From positions 186,001-250,000 of the forward strand of contig NZ_MSPP01000003.1 in NCBI RefSeq assembly GCF_002150005.2: 64,000 nt of DNA, in the 5' to 3' direction. Below are positions 59,693-64,000 of the stretch, piece by piece; position 1 is the first letter of the stretch; each line of letters opens with the position of its first letter. Source of the stretch: Marivivens niveibacter. Lineage in GTDB: Bacteria > Pseudomonadota > Alphaproteobacteria > Rhodobacterales > Rhodobacteraceae. Position numbers and translations under genes: made by a program. The notes beneath the pieces were generated by a model. The model did not search any database. It saw only the letters and a list, made by a program, of their open reading frames with translations, and had not been told where the DNA came from.

Positions 59693-62424
59693 TCGCCAAG
59701 CCTATCCAACAATGCAGGCACGTGGACCTGATCCGATTTATAGTTCCCAGTTAGCACGTGCATCACTAGATTGACCCCGAACCTGAACGCGATTTCCCGC
59801 TGTCGTGCGCCTGCATTGCCGCGCCCGACTGGGAATAGAAATCTACCTGTGTCATCCATCGCCCATGCTGCAGCCCAATCGTTGCCACCAATCACGACCG
59901 GAGTGACGCCATCGTTCAGATTGCGAAATGGCATGCCGTCGATTTCACTGCCTGCGTTCACTGAGGCTTCGACCCAGATATCGCGCCCGTTGTAGCGCCC
60001 TGGAAAATCCTGAAGCAGGTAAAATGTACGGGTCAAAATATGATCCGCTGGCATGCGTTCGATGGGGGGGATGTCTAGGCCCGCGGCAATGGCTTGCAGT
60101 TTACGAGCTTCGGTCGTTGTGGTGCCATACTGCGCAAAATCAGCGTCGCGCGTGTCAAATACGATCATCCCGCCAGAACGTAGATAGTCGTTCAGTTTGG
60201 AATAGGCGTCTCGGCTGGGCATCGGTTGGTTGGCTGTAATCGGCCAATAGATCAGCGGGAAAAACGACAGTTCATCCGTTTCGATGTTCACGCCCACGGG
60301 AGTGTCCGGTTCGATAGAGGTGCGGCGGGTTAAAGTATCCGATAACCCATACAGCCCTGCGAAGGCTGCGTCATCGACTGCAGCGTCGCCTGTAATGACA
60401 TGCGCCAAAACCACATTGGATGTTGCAGCAATTGCGGCTGCATCCGATTGCGCTTGGGCGTCATTGGGCATCATCATAGCCGCAATAAATGCCGCAACGA
60501 TCCCGCCCCGCAGTCGCCCAGACAGGCCCAATGTTGCGATGATGTCTACAAACAACAGCGCCAGTGCGGCGGCCAAAAACCAACCCATCAAAGGCGTTTC
60601 CGGTGCATCTGTGATTGTCTCGACTGTGATGTCAGCAGGCCATGTGGCGGGTGCGATTTGGCGTTCGGCATCGATCACATTCAACGCGATGGCGCGATCT
60701 TCGCTGGTGTATAGACCTGGCGGAATGTCTGCGGATGGCGTGAAAGCAGCTAAATCTTCGCCTGTTGTTCCTGCTAGATCAGCGCCGCTGCGTAATGTGC
60801 CATCTGCCATCAGGATTTGCGCCGGTGTCCAAAACGATCCAGCCAAAATTTCAGCAGATGGTTCGGTATTGCCGCTGATGACCGACAGGCGTTCGAGCAT
60901 TTGAACGAACAACCCTGACAACGGTAAATTAGACCATTCGGCATTCGCGGTGACATGGAACAACACAATTTGGCCCGCGCCTAACGTATCGCGCGTCACA
61001 AGCGGCGTTCCATCGGTCAATTGCGCGATCACGCGGCTGGATAGTGTCGGATCAGGTTCTGCGACTACCTGAGCGGAAACTGCGATGTCTGCTGGGATCG
61101 GCAGTCCCGCAAACGGGCTGTTTTCTGCAAAAGGCGCGAGCGTTTTGGGCTCGCCCCAGCTCATTGTTCCGCCGACGCTGCGGCCCCCGGATCGTAGCCG
61201 GACGGGCAGTAGTGGGTCCGCCTCAATTGAAAACTCAGCCGCTGCCAGTCGCGGCCCAGCAAAGCGTAACAACATGCCGCCTTGTTCAATCCAGTCGGTC
61301 AGTAATTCAATTTCCAAGGGCGAAATTGTTGCCACATCGGCCAAAACAATAACATCTGGATTGGCAGGAATGGCATCGGTGAGAGGTAATTCGATCAGGT
61401 CGGCATTAGGGCGCAACGCTTCGCGTAGATAGTGTAGGGGCGATAGCAATTGCAGGCTTTCGGTGCTGGTCCCGCCAGATACCAATGCGATTTCGCGGCG
61501 TTTCAGGCTGTCATCCGTCAATGTCACAGCCCCTGCGCTGTTTATTCCCGAAATGACAAAACGGGTGACGCGGTTTCGCTGTTCGGGGGGCAGATCGAAT
61601 TCGGTGGTCGTTCCGGTTTCACCATCAGCGAAAATAATTGGCGCAGATGCCAGTTCGCGTTCGATCCCTGCTGGGTCCAAACCTATGGCGTGGGCGGTGT
61701 AATCTGCTTGGCCGCCATGTGTTCGCGTAGCGCTTAGGGTTACGGTCGCGCCGTCAATCACCGCAGGGCGCAGCCCCACGACAGGGCGGTTCGTTTCGAA
61801 AACGGTGACGGTTCCGCGATCTTGTAATGCGGCCAGAATATCGCCGCGCACGTCGCGATCTATTCCGTCAGACAGCCAATAGGTGTCGAATGATCCGTTT
61901 TGTGCCGCTGCCCAATTTGCCGCCGTTTCTGGAACGTCCCATGCGGCTGGGGAAAGGTTTGCAACCGACCGCAAAGCGACGTCTGCGGACATGAATGGCA
62001 GGTCTGTTGGCAGGTCCGTCAGTGTCGCAACTGCAACGGTGCGTTCGTTGCGTGCGGCCTCGGCGATTTTGGATTCGATTTGATCCAGCCGCATTGACCA
62101 ATCTGGTGCATCCGCCCAAGTGCCATCGGCGATGATTAACAATGGCCCTGATCCGGCAGAGCGTGTTTCGGGGTTTAAGATCGGGCCAGCAAATCCGATG
62201 ATCAGTCCTGCAATCGCCAGTGCGCGAAGAACAAGCAGCCACCATGGCGTACGATCGGTTTCAACCTCTTTTTCCTGCAGGCCCAATAGCAGCGCTACAC
62301 CGGGGAAACGGCGTTGGATTGGCGCAGGCGGCACGGCTCGTAGCAGAACCCACAAAATAGGTAGGCCGATCAAAGCGACCAGTAACCATGGCGCGGTAAA
62401 GCCTATTGTGCCGAATAGTACCAT
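59689..62424 (-). CDS. BatA/DUF4159 fusion protein, MoxR operon
   Basis: A 911-residue protein: an N-terminal BatA-like membrane domain (two helices within residues 1-85), a long periplasmic part with VWA-like and GATase-like segments, a transmembrane helix near 630-650, then a signal-peptide-like stretch (GGIVAAFIAAMMMPNDAQAQ) directly before the DUF4159 domain (about 680-900; VVLAHVITGDAAVDDAAFAG). The ATG at 62424 overlaps the DUF58 stop (TAATG); the frame to 62457 is rejected. Confidence 0.82.
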   Translation of the reverse strand: MVLFGTIGFTAPWLLVALIGLPILWVLLRAVPPAPIQRRFPGVALLLGLQEKEVETDRTPWWLLVLRALAIAGLIIGFAGPILNPETRSAGSGPLLIIADGTWADAPDWSMRLDQIESKIAEAARNERTVAVATLTDLPTDLPFMSADVALRSVANLSPAAWDVPETAANWAAAQNGSFDTYWLSDGIDRDVRGDILAALQDRGTVTVFETNRPVVGLRPAVIDGATVTLSATRTHGGQADYTAHAIGLDPAGIERELASAPIIFADGETGTTTEFDLPPEQRNRVTRFVISGINSAGAVTLTDDSLKRREIALVSGGTSTESLQLLSPLHYLREALRPNADLIELPLTDAIPANPDVIVLADVATISPLEIELLTDWIEQGGMLLRFAGPRLAAAEFSIEADPLLPVRLRSGGRSVGGTMSWGEPKTLAPFAENSPFAGLPIPADIAVSAQVVAEPDPTLSSRVIAQLTDGTPLVTRDTLGAGQIVLFHVTANAEWSNLPLSGLFVQMLERLSVISGNTEPSAEILAGSFWTPAQILMADGTLRSGADLAGTTGEDLAAFTPSADIPPGLYTSEDRAIALNVIDAERQIAPATWPADITVETITDAPETPLMGWFLAAALALLFVDIIATLGLSGRLRGGIVAAFIAAMMMPNDAQAQSDAAAIAATSNVVLAHVITGDAAVDDAAFAGLYGLSDTLTRRTSIEPDTPVGVNIETDELSFFPLIYWPITANQPMPSRDAYSKLNDYLRSGGMIVFDTRDADFAQYGTTTTEARKLQAIAAGLDIPPIERMPADHILTRTFYLLQDFPGRYNGRDIWVEASVNAGSEIDGMPFRNLNDGVTPVVIGGNDWAAAWAMDDTGRFLFPVGRGNAGARQREIAFRFGVNLVMHVLTGNYKSDQVHVPALLDRLGE

Positions 62425-63296
62425 TAGCGTGTCTGCTCCGTCGCGGTGTAGAGCCACAAAAGGGCCGATTGCGCGCTGTCGCCTGTGTGGTGCGTGCCGT
62501 ATTGCCAGCCAGCGGTTCGGGCCAGCGCTGCAATCCGATCTTTGCGTTCGGCCAGACGTTCACGGTATCGCGTGCGCAGGTCGCCCGCCTTTTGCGTTTC
62601 AAACCGCAGGCTACCGCCCATTGACTGAAAAACCGTGCGCCCGTCGAATGGGAAATCTTCTTCGGCTGGGTCTAGGATTTGAAACAGGGTGCCGCTGACG
62701 CCGCGATCTGCTGCGCGGGTTAGGGCCGTTTCCAGCGGGGCCAGATCGCCCATGAAATCCGACATATAGACCGCGCGCGAATTCGGCAGGATGCCCGCAT
62801 CGTCGGGCGATCCATAATCCGATCCATCGGCCTGCGCGACCCATTCGGCGATGCGCATCGACTGGGCCTCACCGCGGCGGGCGGGGATATCGGCGCCGAT
62901 GACGCCAACGCGTTCGCCGCCCCGTAGCAGCAACAGGGACAAGGCGGTCATCAAAACGCCAGCGCGGGCGGCTTTGGTCGGGTGGCTATCGGCAGAGCTG
63001 AACGACATAGACGCCGACCTGTCGATCCACATCATGACCGTTTGGGCGATCTGCCATTCTTTGTCTTGCACATATGTCGTGTCGGAACGGCCTGATCTGC
63101 GCCAGTCGATCAATCGCGCTTCGTCCCATGTTTGCGCTGGGCGGTATTGCCAGAAATGATCGCCCATGCCCGCGCGGCGGCGTCCGTGTTCGCCCATGAT
63201 TACGGTCGATGCCAATTGATCCGCCTGCGCCAATAGTGCGGGCAGGGATGCGGCGACGGTTTCCGCACTGGCGCGTAGGGTGATTGGGTCGGTCAA
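62424..63296 (-). CDS. DUF58 domain protein, MoxR operon
   Basis: A 290-residue DUF58 protein: [20 protein letters not shown] (conserved GxGxxFxxxRxY-type motif, about residues 33-52), DWRRSGRSD, and a VWA-like core with [10 protein letters not shown] carrying the MIDAS-type DxSxS. The start is a TTG whose last two bases begin the MoxR stop (TTGA), so the genes are coupled; no ATG is closer. It pairs with MoxR ATPases as a putative chaperone client or partner. Confidence 0.85.
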   Translation of the reverse strand: MTDPITLRASAETVAASLPALLAQADQLASTVIMGEHGRRRAGMGDHFWQYRPAQTWDEARLIDWRRSGRSDTTYVQDKEWQIAQTVMMWIDRSASMSFSSADSHPTKAARAGVLMTALSLLLLRGGERVGVIGADIPARRGEAQSMRIAEWVAQADGSDYGSPDDAGILPNSRAVYMSDFMGDLAPLETALTRAADRGVSGTLFQILDPAEEDFPFDGRTVFQSMGGSLRFETQKAGDLRTRYRERLAERKDRIAALARTAGWQYGTHHTGDSAQSALLWLYTATEQTR

Positions 63297-64000
63297 GCGG
63301 CGGCCTCGGTTCCCGTGAACTGATCGGCGGTGGCGTCGATGATTTCATCCAAAGTCGTCCCGCGTGCTTTGGCTGCGAATGTCAGCGCCATGCGGTGCAT
63401 CAGAACGGGCGCGGCCAATGCGCGGACGTCCTCGGGCGATGGGGCTAGGCGGCCGTTCATCAATGCTTCGGCCCGAGCGCATAGCATCAGCGCCTGCGCC
63501 GCGCGTGGGCCAGGGCCCCATGCCACGTTTTCATTGACGATAGCGGGTGCATCGGGGCCAGGGCGACATGCGCGCACCAGATCAAGGATCATATCCATGA
63601 TGTTTTCACCAACGGGCATCTGACGCAGCAGCGCCTGCGCAGCGATCAATTCATCGGCGGTGAAAACGGCATGGGCGTCTTCCTCTGCCGCGCCTGTGGT
63701 GGCGATCAGGATATCGCGTTCCACGTCACGGGTCGGGTAGGGCACGTCGATCTGCAATAGGAAACGGTCCAGCTGAGCTTCTGGCAATGGGTAGGTGCCT
63801 TCTTGTTCCAGCGGGTTTTGGGTGGCCAGAACGTGGAACGGTTTGCCCAATGGGCGGTGCTGGCCTGCGATGGTAACCTCGCGTTCTTGCATCGCTTGCA
63901 GCAGCGCGGATTGCGTCCGCGGGGACGCGCGGTTGATTTCGTCGGCCATCAGTAGCTGACAGAAAACGGGGCCTTCGATGAAACGGAATGACCGCGACCC
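63293..64000 (-). CDS. MoxR family AAA ATPase (5' end outside window)
   Basis: The last 235 codons of a MoxR-type AAA+ ATPase. Visible: [20 protein letters not shown] with Walker B (MADEINRA), [20 protein letters not shown] and [12 protein letters not shown] (sensor 1 and arginine finger region), and the helical C-terminal domain. The frame is open to the right edge, so Walker A lies beyond it. MoxR proteins assemble or activate partner proteins, here probably the DUF58 and DUF4159 products. Confidence 0.92.
   Translation of the reverse strand, partial: GSRSFRFIEGPVFCQLLMADEINRASPRTQSALLQAMQEREVTIAGQHRPLGKPFHVLATQNPLEQEGTYPLPEAQLDRFLLQIDVPYPTRDVERDILIATTGAAEEDAHAVFTADELIAAQALLRQMPVGENIMDMILDLVRACRPGPDAPAIVNENVAWGPGPRAAQALMLCARAEALMNGRLAPSPEDVRALAAPVLMHRMALTFAAKARGTTLDEIIDATADQFTGTEAAA

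Noticed and set aside
1-64000. tRNA, rRNA, CRISPR, insertion sequence or prophage
   Set aside because: Intergenic gaps are short and none holds a cloverleaf, a repeat-spacer pattern or a transposase or phage gene.

Overview
The window is a gene-dense piece of an alphaproteobacterial chromosome, most likely from the Rhodobacteraceae (Roseobacter group). The evidence is three enzymes of the ethylmalonyl-CoA pathway (mesaconyl-CoA hydratase, ethylmalonyl-CoA mutase, crotonyl-CoA carboxylase/reductase), an HvrA-type H-NS protein, an RpoH2-type sigma factor, a TIGR02186/TauE pair and an Irr-type iron box. All coding regions look intact. I found no tRNA, rRNA, IS element, prophage or CRISPR array.

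Layout. 1-12 kb: central carbon metabolism, with mesaconyl-CoA hydratase, the sdhCDAB operon (three small lipoprotein genes sit between sdhA and sdhB), a DUF1989 protein, an H-NS-like regulator, ethylmalonyl-CoA mutase, a PlsB-like acyltransferase and ccr. 12-15.3 kb: a RecD-like helicase and a TIGR02186/TauE export pair. 15.4-19.8 kb: a sugar ABC importer (FrcBCA type) divergent from a ROK repressor, with an AT-rich palindrome between them. 19.8-25.3 kb: purine nucleoside phosphorylase and a BMP-type nucleoside ABC importer. 25.4-27 kb: nfuA-tsaB-rimI behind a perfect Irr/ICE box. 27.1-28.3 kb: three tandem paralogous small secreted proteins of unknown function. 28.6-36.8 kb: universal stress protein, trpS, a degenerate rhomboid, murJ, glnD and a lipoprotein resembling penicillin-binding-protein activators. 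36.9-43.4 kb: rsmI-yraN-gshB-hydrolase, comM, a GST and cobalamin genes cobC/cobU. 43.5-47.9 kb: rpoH2-chaN-coaBC-dut-moeB. 47.9-55.4 kb: a sulfotransferase divergent from a GT14 glycosyltransferase, a HIT protein, an orphan ABC ATPase, two small genes and polA. 55.4-64 kb: a small heat-shock gene with a ROSE-like leader, a trypsin-like protease, a DUF599 protein and a MoxR-DUF58-DUF4159-GATase operon that runs off the right edge.

How it fits together. The left end links C2 assimilation (crotonyl-CoA to ethylmalonyl-CoA, methylsuccinyl-CoA and mesaconyl-CoA) to succinate oxidation. The middle imports sugars and nucleosides. The right half holds envelope, nitrogen-sensing, cofactor and stress functions. 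Several start sites are buried in RNA hairpins (hns-like gene, comM, hsp20), which suggests post-transcriptional control. Tail-to-tail genes are packed tightly: seven of ten convergent pairs have stop codons that touch or share TTAA.
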